Shown piece by piece: positions 51,057 through 62,161 of a DNA stretch of 64,000 nt. Position numbers and translations under genes: made by a program. The stretch lies in NCBI GenBank assembly GCA_963989245.1, contig CAXDII010000305.1, positions 1 to 64,000 on the forward strand, read 5' to 3'. Positions within the stretch are counted from its first letter, which is position 1, and every line of letters begins with the position of its first letter. The notes beneath the pieces were generated by a model that saw nothing but the letters and a program-made list of their open reading frames with translations, did no database searches and had not been told where the DNA came from. Source of the DNA: Nansenia antarctica (taxonomy: Eukaryota; Chordata; Actinopteri; Argentiniformes; Microstomatidae).

Positions 51057-51492
51057 GACTGCTACCTAGTTAACTACAACACTACTTTACATTGTTACCT
51101 AGTTAACTACAACACTACTTTACATTGTTACCTAGTTAACTACAACACTACTTTACATTGTTACCTAGTTAACTACAACACTACTTTACACTGTTACCTA
51201 GTTAACTACAACACTACTTTACATTGTTACCTAGTTAACTAGAACACTACTTTACATTGTTACCTAGTTAACTAGAACACTACTTTACATTGTTACCTAG
51301 TTAACTACAACACTACTTTACATTGTTACCTAGTTAACTACAACACTACTTTACATTGTTACCTAGTTAACTACAACACTACTTTACATTGTTACCTAGT
51401 TAACTAGAACACTACTTTACATTGTTACCTAGTTAACTACAACACTACTTTACATTGTTACCTAGTTAACTACAACACTACTTTACATTGTT
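51057..51492. repeat. 33-bp minisatellite, about 13 copies
   Basis: Unit TTACCTAGTTAACTACAACA plus CTACTTTACATTG. Few variants: CTAGAACAC in four units, ACACTG once. It lies inside the hAT element and is far more uniform than the other minisatellites here, which suggests recent expansion. Confidence 0.95.
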
Positions 51493-51602
51493 AGCAGGCT
51501 CACAAAACAAGCTGTGTTAGTTGACTAGCGATGTGTACATTTTTCGAAAGAAAAGTCAAAGCATTAGAATGTGTCACATTTTTTAACAATCAATTACTTA
51601 TG

Positions 51603-51703
51603 AATGAATTAATGGAATGAATGAATGGTCTTTATTGTCATTGCTACAGTACAGGTACCAAACAACGAAATTTAGGAGGGGTGGCTCCCCTGGTGTTAAA
51701 AAA
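51603..51703 (-). mobile_element. Jockey-type LINE 3' tail (copy D)
   Basis: GAATGAATGAATGGTCTTTA and CAGGTACCAAACAACGAAAT match the tails of copies A and B. It was inserted into the hAT element and covers about 100 bp, ending in an A-rich tract. Confidence 0.8.
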
Positions 51704-51787
51704 AAATTAAAAAAAAAAAGTTCGGGCCCGCCATCTAGTGGCTCAAAAAAAAATTGGCCCGAGGCCAAACCTAATTGCCGACCCCTG

Positions 51788-51982
51788 CCCTAAACAGTAG
51801 CCCGTTCACTCCGCTCCTCCACCTCGGCTGGCCGATTGGCTACACCACCTCTATGCCAACACGGCAGTCACGCTGCCCGGTCACTTCTCTTCACTATACT
51901 GGCTCCTCCCCGCTGGTGGAATGAGCTTCCCACGGCTGTCAGAACTGCAGTCACTCCCCATGTTCCACAAGACTCATCTCTT
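51788..51982 (+). mobile_element. L2-type LINE (copy G), right part, after second TSD
   Basis: It begins with the second TSD copy and continues the LINE C-terminus (TVARSLRSSTSAGRLATPPL, PPRWWNELPTAVRTAV), ending at CATCTCTT where LINE copy B begins. Confidence 0.8.
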
Positions 51983-54280
51983 GAATGAATGAATTAATGA
52001 ATGGTCTTTATTTGTCATTGCTACAGTACAGGTACCAAACAACGAAATTTAGGAGGGGTGGCTCCCCTGGTGTTAGGAAAGAAGAAAAAAACACTTTTTA
52101 AAAAATCACAAGAAGGGAAGGAGCTGGTTTACATAAATAAAGGCTATGTACACTATCCACTGTACTATACTGTACAGATAGACGACTAGGGTTGTCATAT
52201 TGCACAATAGTGTTATTGCACATTTATTTAAAGTGTCGCAGTTTGCAGGCTTGAAATGTACATATTTGTGCCTCAGCACTACACCTGATTTTTTCAGTCC
52301 AGCAGCTGCCATCAATCCGTCCAGACTGTCCAGGGCCCAGAACCTAGGTCTTTGCTGTGTTCAGGGCCTGGACGGCCCTGTGGTAGAAGCTGTTCTTCAG
52401 TCTGTTTGTCCTTGCGGCCAAGGTCCTGAACCGCCTTTTCGAGGGCAGCCGGGTAAAGTGTTCGTACCCAGGGTGGGTTGGGTCCCTGGAGATCTTGGAG
52501 GCCTTCCTGAGACAGCGTGTGTTGTACAGCTCTTCCAGAGAGGGGAGGGGGGCGCCGGTGATCTTCTGTGCTGTTCTCACGACTCTCTGTAGCGCATTTC
52601 TCTCCGCGGTAGTGCAGCTGGAGAACCAGTTGCAGATGCCGTAGGTGAGGATGCTCTCCACTGCGCCGTGGTAGAAGGTCACCAGTATCTCCTGCTTGCT
52701 GTGTTCCTTCCTGAGGACTCTCAGGATGTATAGCCGCTGTTGTGCCTTCTTGATGGTGTCTTTTGTGTTGTCCTTCCAGGTCAGGTCATCCCGCATGTGC
52801 ATCCCCAGGAATCGGAGGGTTGAGACTCTCTCCACGCTCTCTCCGTCGATGAGCAGGGGCTGGATCTCGGACTTTTTCCTCCTGAAGTCTACGATGATTT
52901 CCTGGGTCTTTGACTTGTTCAGCAGCAGGTTGTTAACCTTGCACAGCTTGCTCAGTTGCTCTACCTCATCCCTGTACGCCGCCTCGTCCCCCCCCGAGAT
53001 GCATCCCACCACGGTGGTGTCGTCTGCAAACTTTACGATGGAGTTGCTGGGGTGAAGTCGTAGGTGTAGAGGTTGTAGAGGATGGGGCTTAGCACGCAGC
53101 CCTGCGGGGACCCAGTGCTGAGTCTGAGGGCTGTGGAGGTGTGGGGGCCCACCCGCACCCTCTGGGGGCGGTCGGTCAGGAAGTCCTTGATCCATGCACA
53201 TATAGAGTGTGGTAGACCCAGGTCTAGTAGTTTGGTCACTAGCCTGTCTGGAAGGATGGTGTTGAAGGCGGAGCTGAAGTCCACAAAGAGCAGTCTCGCG
53301 TAGTTGTTTCCCCTCTCCAGGTGGGATAGAGTGGCGTGGAGAGTCGTCGCGATGGTGTCCTCTGTGGACCTGTGGGCTCTGTAGGCGAACTGGTATGGAT
53401 CCAGGTTGGGCGGGAGGCGTGTGAGTATGTGGGCCCGGACTAGTTTCTCGAAGCACTTCATGATGATTGGTGTGAGTGCCACCGGGCGGTAGTCGTTTAG
53501 GCAGCTCACCGTGCTTTTCTTCGGGACTGGGATGATAGTTGAGGTTTTCAGGCAGGGTGGGATGGTGGCCTGGGACAGGGACTGGTTGAAGATGTTGGTG
53601 AAAACCCCGGCCAGCTGGTCGGCGCAGTCCCTCAGGACCCGCTCCAGGACGCCATCCGGCCCCGAGGCTTTCCTGGGGTCCACCGCCTTCAGCACGCGTC
53701 TCACTTCATGCTCTGTGAGGGTGAGGCTGCTGAGAGCTGGAGAGAGTGGTTTTTGTGTTGTGGTTACCTCCGTTCGCCCCTCGTCGAACCGGGCGTAGAA
53801 GGTGTTCAGCTTTCCCGCCAGCAGGGGGTCGTCCTCTGCGGCTGTGAGCCTGTTGGCTCTGAAGTTTGTCATGTGCTGAACCCCCTGCCACATCCGCCTG
53901 GAGTCGTTGCTCAGGAAGCATTCCTCAATCTTCTCTCTGTGGTCTGCCTTGGCCGCTTTGATTCTGCGCTTTAGGTTAGCCCTGGTGGTGCTGTACAGCG
54001 GTGTGCTCTTCCCTGCGAAGAAGGCGTTGTTGATCAGTTTTTGGACCTTCCCAGTCATCCATGGCTTCGTGTTGGGGTAGACCCGGACCCGTTTGTCCAC
54101 GGTGACTGAGTTGGTGCAGTTCACTATGTGGTTCAGAACCGACGACGTGTACTGTTCCAGGTCCTCATGCTCATATTCCTGCCATGGGGTGTCATTTAGG
54201 CAGATCTGCAGTGGAGCGGACCCTTCTGGCCAGGTTCTGACAGTCTTAGTGGTGATGGGAGCACTTTTCCCCATGGGATA
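51983..54280 (-). mobile_element. Jockey-type LINE (copy B), largest copy, 10-bp deletion in RT
   Basis: It extends further 5' than copy A. The minus-strand frame from 54274 reads QEYEHEDLEQYTSSVLNHIV, RANLKRRIKAAKADHREKIE, RKASGPDGVLERVLRDCADQ, FVDFSSAFNTILPDRLVTKL and TGSPQGCVLSPILYNLYTYD, then breaks at 53050, where GGACGGGGGT (present in copy A) is missing. The other frame resumes IVKFADDTTVVGCISGGDEA and runs to 52344 through LGMHMRDDLTWKDNTKDTIK, ILTYGICNWFSSCTTAERNA and PSKRRFRTLAARTNRLKNSF, a complete C-terminus. No endonuclease is present. The tail is GAATGAATGAATTAATG. Confidence 0.9.
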
Positions 54281-54463
54281 CTTGGTTTGGATTTATTGTG
54301 TGTTTGAATATATTTTCAGTTTCATATTTCAAAGTTGGCTTTTATTGTATTGACATTGTATATAGTTTTGATTTGTTTTTACCTGTTATTTTTGCAATTT
54401 CAAGGTTTGGATTTATTGTGTGTTTGATTATATTTTCAGTTTCATATTTCAAAGTTGGCTTTG
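54281..54463. repeat. 62-bp direct repeat flanking 60 bp
   Basis: GGTTTGGATTTATTGTGTGT followed by TTGA(A/T)TATATTTTCAG and TTTCATATTTCAAAGTTGGC occurs at 54281-54342 and 54402-54463, directly beyond the 5' break of LINE copy B. Confidence 0.85.
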
Positions 54464-56041
54464 ACAATAAATCTGAGTCAAACTTCATTTTCTATGTATG
54501 TTTTTCTTTGCGTGGGTAAATGTATAGAGGTGAATGGGTTAATTTTCAAAACAAGTGAGAAAACAGTTGAATTTGGATGGAATGTATACCTATAGTGATA
54601 TATCAGTGAAATATAATAATAGTATAATAATATATTCATAATAATAATAGTTTTACAGTCTGATACATGAGAAAGGTCAAATGGCACAGATGGTGCCAAA
54701 ATGTCTCCAAATGGCCTAAACATATCCAAATTTGGTGTCCGCCTAAACATACCTGTACTAAAACAGGTACAAAGTTGCATTTGCTCACATTACTAGCATC
54801 AACTTTGGCACAAGTACTAATAAGACCCTGGAGTACTGATTCCTAGATGATTTGGGCTTGGTTATCAGGTTTCCAAGGTGATATTCACTGTAAAAGCTGT
54901 TGTTTTTTTAGGCGGAGACTGAATTTGAGATGTTTTATAATGTTCTAGCTCTATTTACTCTGACACAGTAACATAGATTTTGATTCTGACACTTCTACAG
55001 CCACCCCACAGGTGTTAGCTTTCATTTGATAACAAGATCATTATGAAGGCCCTTGTGATTGTGGAGATATTCTATATTCACTGTGGGCATGTCATTTCGA
55101 GCAGAAAACCAGAAAAATGAGGTGGATAAGATGAGGTTAAGAGAGCTTCGGTGCTGTTGTGTTTTCACCAGTTCCCGCTGACACAAATTGTCAATACGCC
55201 GACGTTTGTACATTGCACGCCGGCTGAAAGAGCACGATATTCTCAATGACTGAAGCGCAATTGAAGCTTCACTGCCAGTGTTCGCTAGGACATGCAGAAT
55301 CACAGTCTTCAATATGTGAGGTTGTGTCTGTCCCCTCGCATAGCTTCATCACCTGGCAGATGAGGAAACCCCTATGTACTGTGATATGTTCACACTGCAT
55401 TAGAGTCACAAATGATTCACTTGTATTTGACCTGGAACAGATTTAAGACTGGACACCACCCTGTTCAAAATGGAGTATCTCTTAGCCCAGTGAGATTCGT
55501 GGAGTTAGAAGGTGAATCACAATCACACCCAAGCATTATCAATGCACCACAGTAAGAGCAAAATGTGCCACCAAAGTATAGTGCTGTTACTCAATTCATA
55601 GTACAATTGGAAGAAAATCATGTAGCAAAATACACATGGTCTTACGATATTAACTGGAACTACAAAAGCATAGGAGATTTTCTCTGAACAGTTCAGAATT
55701 AGAGACGGTCTCTTCATTGTGCATTGCCACTCAAGACTCCCCAGTCATCAAGGATAGAACTGATTAACCTGCCATCCATGTGTGATGAACCGCACGAAGG
55801 CAAGCACTGTGGCTAATACAACAGCAGACTGAACATCCTCCTAGTGCTGTTAGGGACAGCAGGGCTTTAGCTTAGCTTAGCTTCCCGTGTTTGAGAAATT
55901 GGGTTCTGGTCAAGAATGAGATAAAGCAAGGATTAGACAAAGATGCCGTACAAACTTCCACGATTCTCCAGGAAGCGCATCCAAATGGCGCCTGTGACAT
56001 CATCTCTGCCTAATCCTTCTCAGTCTCATTCTGGTTAGTGG
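54464..56041. other. No recognised gene
   Basis: Moderately AT-rich. Short open frames (for example 55022-55312 minus, 96 codons) show no domain I know. TTTAGCTTAGCTTAGCTTC near 55865 is a short repeat. Confidence 0.4.
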
Positions 56042-56182
56042 TCAGTTCTTGAAGGCCCCACAGCGGCTGGCTCGGGAGATGAACTCTTTGACCATGTTGC
56101 CGTCGATCTGCCAGAAGGCGGGGGTCTGGGTCACCTCTGTCAGGTGGTTCACACAGAACTTAAAGCAAAACTCTTCCAGGTC
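56042..56182 (-). CDS. RCBTB1/RCBTB2-like last exon
   Basis: RCBTB proteins pair RCC1 repeats with BTB domains. The minus-strand exon reads DLEEFCFKFCVNHLTEVTQT, PAFWQIDGNMVKEFISRASR and CGAFKN, then TGA, the conserved BACK-like C-terminus. Upstream TTGTGTTCAG (56183-56192) is the acceptor. It joins in frame with the exon at 56509. I cannot separate the two paralogues from this end alone. Confidence 0.85.
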   Translation of the reverse strand, partial: DLEEFCFKFCVNHLTEVTQTPAFWQIDGNMVKEFISRASRCGAFKN

Positions 56183-56508
56183 CTGAACACAACCAGTTTA
56201 AACAGACAGTTAGACACGTCAACCACAACGCTAACACTAAACAAGAGTAGATACCGTTAACCAGTTACCCTTAACCACTGACACAGGGTCAGGTAGTTGT
56301 TCATCTCCCTAATGGGTTGAGGTTATGATTGGAGGTAGGGTAATCTGATCCTAGATCTGTGATTGGGGGGTGCATCTTCTATACAAGTTTGAATAAGATT
56401 TCTGCCTCAAGAGATTGATGAGAAATCTAAAGCGGCATACACTATGCCGTACAGGTCAGGGGTGAGAGGTCAGGGTTGAGGGGTGAAGGGGTGGGAGACG
56501 GGACTGAC

Positions 56509-56639
56509 CTCAGCGTCATAGCGTACGGCCGCAGCGAGCAGAGAGAAGGCGTTCTCCACGGTGATGCCCCTCTTTATGATGTGCTGACACAGGCGCTTCA
56601 GACGGTTCTCACAGTACGACGTGGCCAAGTCCAGCAGCC
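56509..56639 (-). CDS. RCBTB1/RCBTB2-like penultimate exon
   Basis: It reads LLDLATSYCENRLKRLCQHI, IKRGITVENAFSLLAAAVRY and DAE. The acceptor is TCTCTCTGCAG at 56640-56650, the donor GAG|GTCAGT at 56508. No lesion is visible. Earlier exons (BTB and RCC1 repeats) are not found between here and 63580, where another gene in the same direction occurs, so this locus is truncated or rearranged. Confidence 0.85.
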
Positions 56640-56749
56640 CTGCAGAGAGAACACAGAGACGAACAGGTTTGTATCACGGTTCGCTCAGCGCTCGAGAGAT
56701 GCACTTCTTCCGGGCCTGAGATGGGGTTCGATCCAATCTATTCTGACAT

Positions 56750-56859
56750 GTACAGTGCTGTGAAAAAGTATTTGCCCCCTTCCCAATTTCGTCTGTTTTT
56801 GCATGTTTGTCACACTTAAATGTTTCAGATCATCAAACCATTTTTTATATTACACAAAG
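56750..56859. repeat. Tc1/mariner-like or SINE fragment
   Basis: TACAGTGCTGTGAAAAAGTA followed by TTTGCCCCCTTCC and TGCATGTTTGTCACACTTAA is a very common fish repeat. It is cut by the LTR at 56860. Confidence 0.6.
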
Positions 56860-57464
56860 AGGGCGGCAGGCCGAGATGTGTTGCTTCCTTATGATAATTA
56901 ATTAATGCTCGAGGTAGACAATTAAGATAAAGTTTATTCCACAGCGCTGGGCCAGCCTCTCAATACACGGCAAGCAACGGTGAGAGACTCGCCCCGAATG
57001 ACATCTTACAGTGGCTTGATATAGGCAAAAGTTGCTGATCAAGCAGCCAGCTGTTTGTCATGCAAATCATTCCCAAAGACAGGGCTCCGTTGAGTCTAGG
57101 TAGGGTTGTTGACGAGAAGTCCCCCTCTCCCAAAAGTGGCTGATTATCCTGACAACCCAGCTACCTGACCCTGGTCAGCTGACTGGCTGGTCCTAAATAT
57201 ACTGATCTATTGACCCCAGTACCCATATAAGTCTACCACCTGGTTGACCACCACAAGGCTCCACTGTCCTTAGATCCCAACTGGTCCCGTGGTTTCTATA
57301 TTTGGCTCAGGTCCAGTTACAGACAGAGAGTTTGCAGTCCTGTGCTGATACAGCAAGAGAGGCTGGCTCATTTCTCAATAGTCAGATGACAACTTGCTGA
57401 TAATCACTAATGATTAAAGTATTCAGGGTTTCCCTAAGCACAATGATTAAAACGCATCCTATCA
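56860..57464 (-). repeat. 3' LTR of retrovirus-like element, 605 bp
   Basis: I find no difference from 61251-61855. Read on the minus strand it starts TGATAGGATGCG. It has a TATATGGG-type box and GGAATAAACTTTATC as polyadenylation signal near the end, which fixes the minus orientation. Confidence 0.9.
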
Positions 57465-58167
57465 GCCCACTCTTTTTTGTCTTCTCTAATGGACAGTAAC
57501 TTTAATTATTTCTCTTTCTTTCCCCATGGTTGAGATCCTGCATTCCTCCCCCGGAATCGTCTTTAAATGACTTTTCCCATGGACAAATGCAAGTTCCCAG
57601 TCATGTGGCCTGACAAAGTGAACAAACATCTCACTCCACAATTGACTTGGCATGAGTAAAAGGTCACTTTGTGGTTAACTACTCTGATGAATAATCACCT
57701 TCTTTGGATAAAAACCTTTGTTGTTTAAAGGAGAAAATATCCAAATAGGTTTCTCATTACTATGTCTAACTACTCATTACAAATGAAGTAGGTATCATTT
57801 CCATCATTAATTCAAATCACATGTTTTTCCATAGTTTGTTACATAATTATACATTTTTAACAAATAGGGATATCGTCAATCAGTCTTGGTTCTTCGATAT
57901 CCTAGGTCGATCTTCAACAGAGGGACCATCATGCTTTTCCGGTCGCAATGAGGCACTATCTGAGACGCTGGTGGACCATTGTTTTCTTTCGCCTTGTGTC
58001 CTCTTGTCTTGTTGCTGTGTTATTGAGAGACTCACAGTAGAAATTATTTCATTCACCCTCATGCTGCTTGCTCAAATGTTTTAACAGTGTTATTGAAACT
58101 CTAAATCCTTACCCCCTACTTTTCTCTCCCCTATTGTTCTATGTCCCCATTGTCTGGTCTTAAAGGT

Positions 58168-58422
58168 TTACTCCTGTTGTGGTGAATACGTACAACAATT
58201 GTCAACAAACTGGCAAACTCCTGCAACTGAGTCTAGTGCGCTATTCGGTTTAACTCCCTGGATGTCACGACGCATGCGAACAAGATTAGTGTCAGAGTCT
58301 TCAGTTAAAGTAAAGTCTGTTTCGTTAGTTAACACCCAGATCGTATACAGAACCGATAGAATTGTGGCCATCCATCTTATGCACAACGAGGCCAGGATCA
58401 CATGGTGTCTCCCGTCACGCAT
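58168..58422 (-). CDS. Short frame with hydrophobic segment in LTR element
   Basis: 84 codons. After a short basic start (MRDGRHH) there is a hydrophobic stretch (about residues 8-32) that could be a membrane anchor or signal, then a polar part with RMRRD. It could be a remnant of an envelope leader. This is inference from position and hydrophobicity only. Confidence 0.25.
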   Translation of the reverse strand: MRDGRHHVILASLCIRWMATILSVLYTIWVLTNETDFTLTEDSDTNLVRMRRDIQGVKPNSALDSVAGVCQFVDNCCTYSPQQE

Positions 58423-58758
58423 CGTCTGTCCGGTATCTCTTGTCCTAGTTTCAATCTTAATTCACAACAACATCAAGAATAATTGTTAATAGCAGAGATA
58501 GTTATCATTATGGTACTGGAATCAGTAATCGTTTCATAATACGTGTTTTCCCCTTTGCTTGGTTCTCATCGTCAGAGTTGAGAGTGGGTTGGGCCCCCTG
58601 TGGTCCCCCCCATCTAGTGAGTTATGCACTTGCCTGCTGAGACATTTTTAGATACAGGGATTGCACAATCGTTAAGTACAGGTAGACAGACATTGAGTTT
58701 CTCTCAAAATGGTTAACTCGTCCTTCATCAATGCTCCTAGAGGAAACAAAAGGATTTG

Positions 58759-59004
58759 TCATTTGAAGTTCATGCCATGGGTATTCAAACTAGGACGTGT
58801 GTTGTGAAAAACCGTGAACCGTCCCTTTAATATCCAAATCAGTTCTTCAATACTTAGTTTATTTACTGTCAATGTGCAATCTGAGTCAATTCCCATAAGC
58901 ATACTTTTAATGAGGTAGCGTATGTTAAAATTCTGATCACAATTGTTACTGATGGCTTGAATACTTCCCCGTTGGTCTATGTACACTATGAGCTTATTTT
59001 GCAT
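58759..59004 (-). CDS. Short unidentified frame in LTR element
   Basis: 81 codons with no motif I recognise. It lies between the hydrophobic frame and another 95-codon frame (59075-59362 minus). All are on the element's sense strand, but neither codon bias nor homology is visible. They may be chance frames in AT-rich DNA. Confidence 0.2.
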   Translation of the reverse strand: MQNKLIVYIDQRGSIQAISNNCDQNFNIRYLIKSMLMGIDSDCTLTVNKLSIEELIWILKGRFTVFHNTRPSLNTHGMNFK

Positions 59005-59944
59005 TAAGGTTTAAATTTGCTGTGAACATTTAAATGTTCTATCCCTCTCTTATAGTCAAATATTTCTCAGTCAATCACCCGTTGGTTTTAGTAGATTTAT
59101 CAGAGACACTCTTGAGTCGGTGTGAATGGTTTTCTATCATAAATGTTGCATCAATGTGTAATGCTCGTGCATTCAGCTGTTGGCCGATTAACACTGATGA
59201 TCGTGAAGTACTGTCATTATTCGTATGTGTAATTGCTTTATCAACGTCTGTAGTCTGTCCTGTCATTATCATGTTTCTGCTTCCAAACAGAAAAACAACA
59301 TTTTTATTTACAGTTACACAGAGAATTATTATTTGTGGTTTCCCCTTTCTCTCATCCGTCAATCGTTCATTGTCATTTCAGCCCCCACTTCTGTTAGATT
59401 GGCCCTCAGCAACGCCCCCGTTTTTTAGTCCGTCGCTCAGTCCCTCTGCATTTTCTTGGTTCTGCCAGGAGACAGAATTGGCAAGAGTTGTGTTGTCCGT
59501 TCGGGATTATTCATCAATCAAAATGTCACATATTCCTCTTTGCTTGTGTGAACATCAACAGTCATCAATGCATGTCTCTGTTTACTAAGTAAATTCAAAT
59601 GTTACGTTTACTGAGTCAATGCAGAATTGTATGATAATTACAATAAGAGACAACTACATTTTCATGTCTAACACTTCTATGTGTTCTCTGTGTCACCGAG
59701 CTGCGTCTTGTTTGCAAGGGCAGTTCTATTAATAGTGTTGGTTCAGAGCGTCGTCCCTGGTGCAGCGTTGTGGAGCAGTGTTTTCCCCTCGTCTCTTTAC
59801 CACTTTTCTGCTGTTGGTGCTAAGCTATTTAGCTTGTCCTGAAAATACAATAGTTATTCATTTCACTCTTTATCATTTGTTTACAATATGTTAATCAATA
59901 CAAGGATTATTATTACTTAACTCAATGATTTCCCTATAACTCTA

Positions 59945-60352
59945 TCACTCGACATGCTTCACGTAAGACTTCATTACCCATAATGCTTGATAGACTTCTT
60001 TCATGTAATCAATATCCCATAATGGGTCGCAAATGCTTTTGTTTGATATCAAATATTCATCAATAATCTTCAGTTTATTCTTTTCAAAACTCCCGATACT
60101 TGGGAAATTATCGTCACTCCATTCCGCAATCTTTGTTAGAAATGGTTCTGCATAGAATGGTCCTAATTTAAGTAAAATCCATCCTTTTGGTGTCACTGTA
60201 TCAGTGTATTTTATCGGAATATCAATTATGTGTGGATCAATTTCCAATAGTTTATTAATAGCTTTCTTTTCCCCTCGTGGCAAGTCCCTAACCGACTTGT
60301 ACTTAATAATCCGTTTCTCACAATTTACTGTCCTAGACATTTGATTCCCCAT
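59945..60352 (-). CDS. gag matrix-like protein, putative N-myristoylation
   Basis: 135 codons starting MGNQMS: Gly2 with Ser6 fits an N-myristoylation signal as in retroviral matrix proteins. It continues with basic patches (CEKRIIKYK, RGEKKAINK) and aromatic residues (GWILLKLGPFYAEPF) and stops at 59945 without capsid or zinc knuckle. It lies about 0.9 kb inside the 5' LTR, where gag should be. The protein is shorter than a normal gag, so it is either a truncated gag or a matrix-only product. Confidence 0.5.
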   Translation of the reverse strand: MGNQMSRTVNCEKRIIKYKSVRDLPRGEKKAINKLLEIDPHIIDIPIKYTDTVTPKGWILLKLGPFYAEPFLTKIAEWSDDNFPSIGSFEKNKLKIIDEYLISNKSICDPLWDIDYMKEVYQALWVMKSYVKHVE

Positions 60353-61250
60353 GTTTGATTAATTACACTGCACACAATGTTAGTAAAAAGGAATTCTTTT
60401 ATCTAAATTGTCTCGTTAGAGCTTTATAGTTACACCATTCGTGTCATATACTTTAATTCAGTCTGTTGTATTGCGTTTCATCAAGGTCAATTAAATCCAC
60501 GTCTCATCTGTTCTCTCCTGTCTCAATAAATCAATCTTGTCACTCAAATCTGTTGCGCTTTACCATTAACACAAATGCCGTATCCGTTCAACGTCTTATC
60601 GTCCTACAACTGTCTTATTACCGCTGACCTATATCTTTCATTATCCTGTTTCTCTACATAATACCACATTACTAGACCACTTTAAAACACTTTCTTTAGA
60701 TCACACTTCAACTTACATACCATAACCACTTGCGTGTCAATACCTTATTCATTTAACCATCTTAATCAACATTCTACTTCATAGTTTCAAATCCTGTGCT
60801 ATAACACAATACCATATTTCTGTACCATACAGATAAACACATGTCTGTACCTTACAGATAAAAACATAAATAAAAACCCACGGAATGCCCAATTCCGTTT
60901 AATCAATTCTTCTATGAATTAATCAATATCCAGTGTCAGTATTAATCTCCTCCAGAGTGACACCTAGCAGCTCTGTCCTTTTTATACCGTATTATCCTAT
61001 ATGTGGATTAATGACCTTCATGTTCACACCAATACTCAACCTTTAATATTTAGTCAAATCTAGTCATTGGCCCCCCCATCATCAAATTCATCCCCTTTCC
61101 TTCATTCAAGGAAAAAAATTACAGGTTTTTCCCTCTAGAACAACAATTCAGGTTAAGCACACAACCACACTGGTTTATCTGCCTTACCTGTCTCGCTGAA
61201 TCTAGGATCCTGTTCGTTAAACGCCAATTGATAAGATGAATGTCAGATGA

Positions 61251-61855
61251 AGGGCGGCAGGCCGAGATGTGTTGCTTCCTTATGATAATTAATTAATGCT
61301 CGAGGTAGACAATTAAGATAAAGTTTATTCCACAGCGCTGGGCCAGCCTCTCAATACACGGCAAGCAACGGTGAGAGACTCGCCCCGAATGACATCTTAC
61401 AGTGGCTTGATATAGGCAAAAGTTGCTGATCAAGCAGCCAGCTGTTTGTCATGCAAATCATTCCCAAAGACAGGGCTCCGTTGAGTCTAGGTAGGGTTGT
61501 TGACGAGAAGTCCCCCTCTCCCAAAAGTGGCTGATTATCCTGACAACCCAGCTACCTGACCCTGGTCAGCTGACTGGCTGGTCCTAAATATACTGATCTA
61601 TTGACCCCAGTACCCATATAAGTCTACCACCTGGTTGACCACCACAAGGCTCCACTGTCCTTAGATCCCAACTGGTCCCGTGGTTTCTATATTTGGCTCA
61701 GGTCCAGTTACAGACAGAGAGTTTGCAGTCCTGTGCTGATACAGCAAGAGAGGCTGGCTCATTTCTCAATAGTCAGATGACAACTTGCTGATAATCACTA
61801 ATGATTAAAGTATTCAGGGTTTCCCTAAGCACAATGATTAAAACGCATCCTATCA
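61251..61855 (-). repeat. 5' LTR of retrovirus-like element, 605 bp
   Basis: This is the partner of 56860-57464. The two sides of the element show no matching target duplication: CACAAAG at the left, CTGAGTAAAT at the right. Confidence 0.9.
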
Positions 61856-62160
61856 CTGAGTAAATAGAAAATGCATTATTTTTTTTTATATGGATAAACA
61901 TTTATGAATAATATAATAGATAATGGATGAAAAGACATAGATTGAAGTGTTAGTGTTTAACCATTACTGTTGCAAAACATGAAGGTTTTTAGCTTAGATT
62001 ATAATATTTTTAGGGTTTGGGCCTGTTTGATTTCTTCAGGGAGTTTGTTCCAGGAGCATGCGGCAGAGTGACTAAAAGCTGCTGCACCGTGTTTTGTTTT
62101 CACTCTTGGAATGATTAGCTGATTAGTCTACCAAGACCATTTTGTGATTTGTATACAATT
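61856..62160. repeat. Fish interspersed repeat, part 1
   Basis: GTAAATAGA...GCAAAACATGAAGGTTTTTA and GTTTGTTCCAGGAGCATGC match 62940-63150. It is the right flank of the LTR element. Confidence 0.75.
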
Positions 62161-62161
62161 A

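Larger units (their letters stand above)
49797..51787 (-). mobile_element. Non-autonomous hAT element, 1991 bp, with 8-bp TSD
   Basis: The ends are CAGGGGTCGGCAA and TTGCCGACCCCTG, perfect 13-bp inverted repeats flanked by CCCTAAAC on both sides. An 8-bp duplication and the CAGGGGTCGGCAA terminus are typical of hAT. The interior holds a relic transposase on the minus strand, a TTTTA run (49880-49911), a 33-bp minisatellite and a LINE tail. It interrupts LINE copy G, and the LINE reads on after it. Confidence 0.95.
57465..61250 (-). mobile_element. Interior of a retrovirus-like element without recognisable pol
   Basis: Just inside the 5' LTR (high coordinate) the minus strand has TGGCGTTTAACGAACAGGAT at about 61208-61227, comparable to a tRNA-Lys-type primer site, though about 20 bp away from the LTR edge. 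Coding traces are a gag-like frame at 59945-60352 and short frames further down. I see no protease, RT or integrase motif. The AT-rich interior (3.8 kb) suggests a non-autonomous derivative that depends on a complete relative. Confidence 0.65.

Noticed and set aside
59034..59588. 184-codon plus-strand frame in the LTR element
   Set aside because: It runs against the element's sense strand, is rich in Ser/Leu/Phe from T-rich DNA, and shows no domain.
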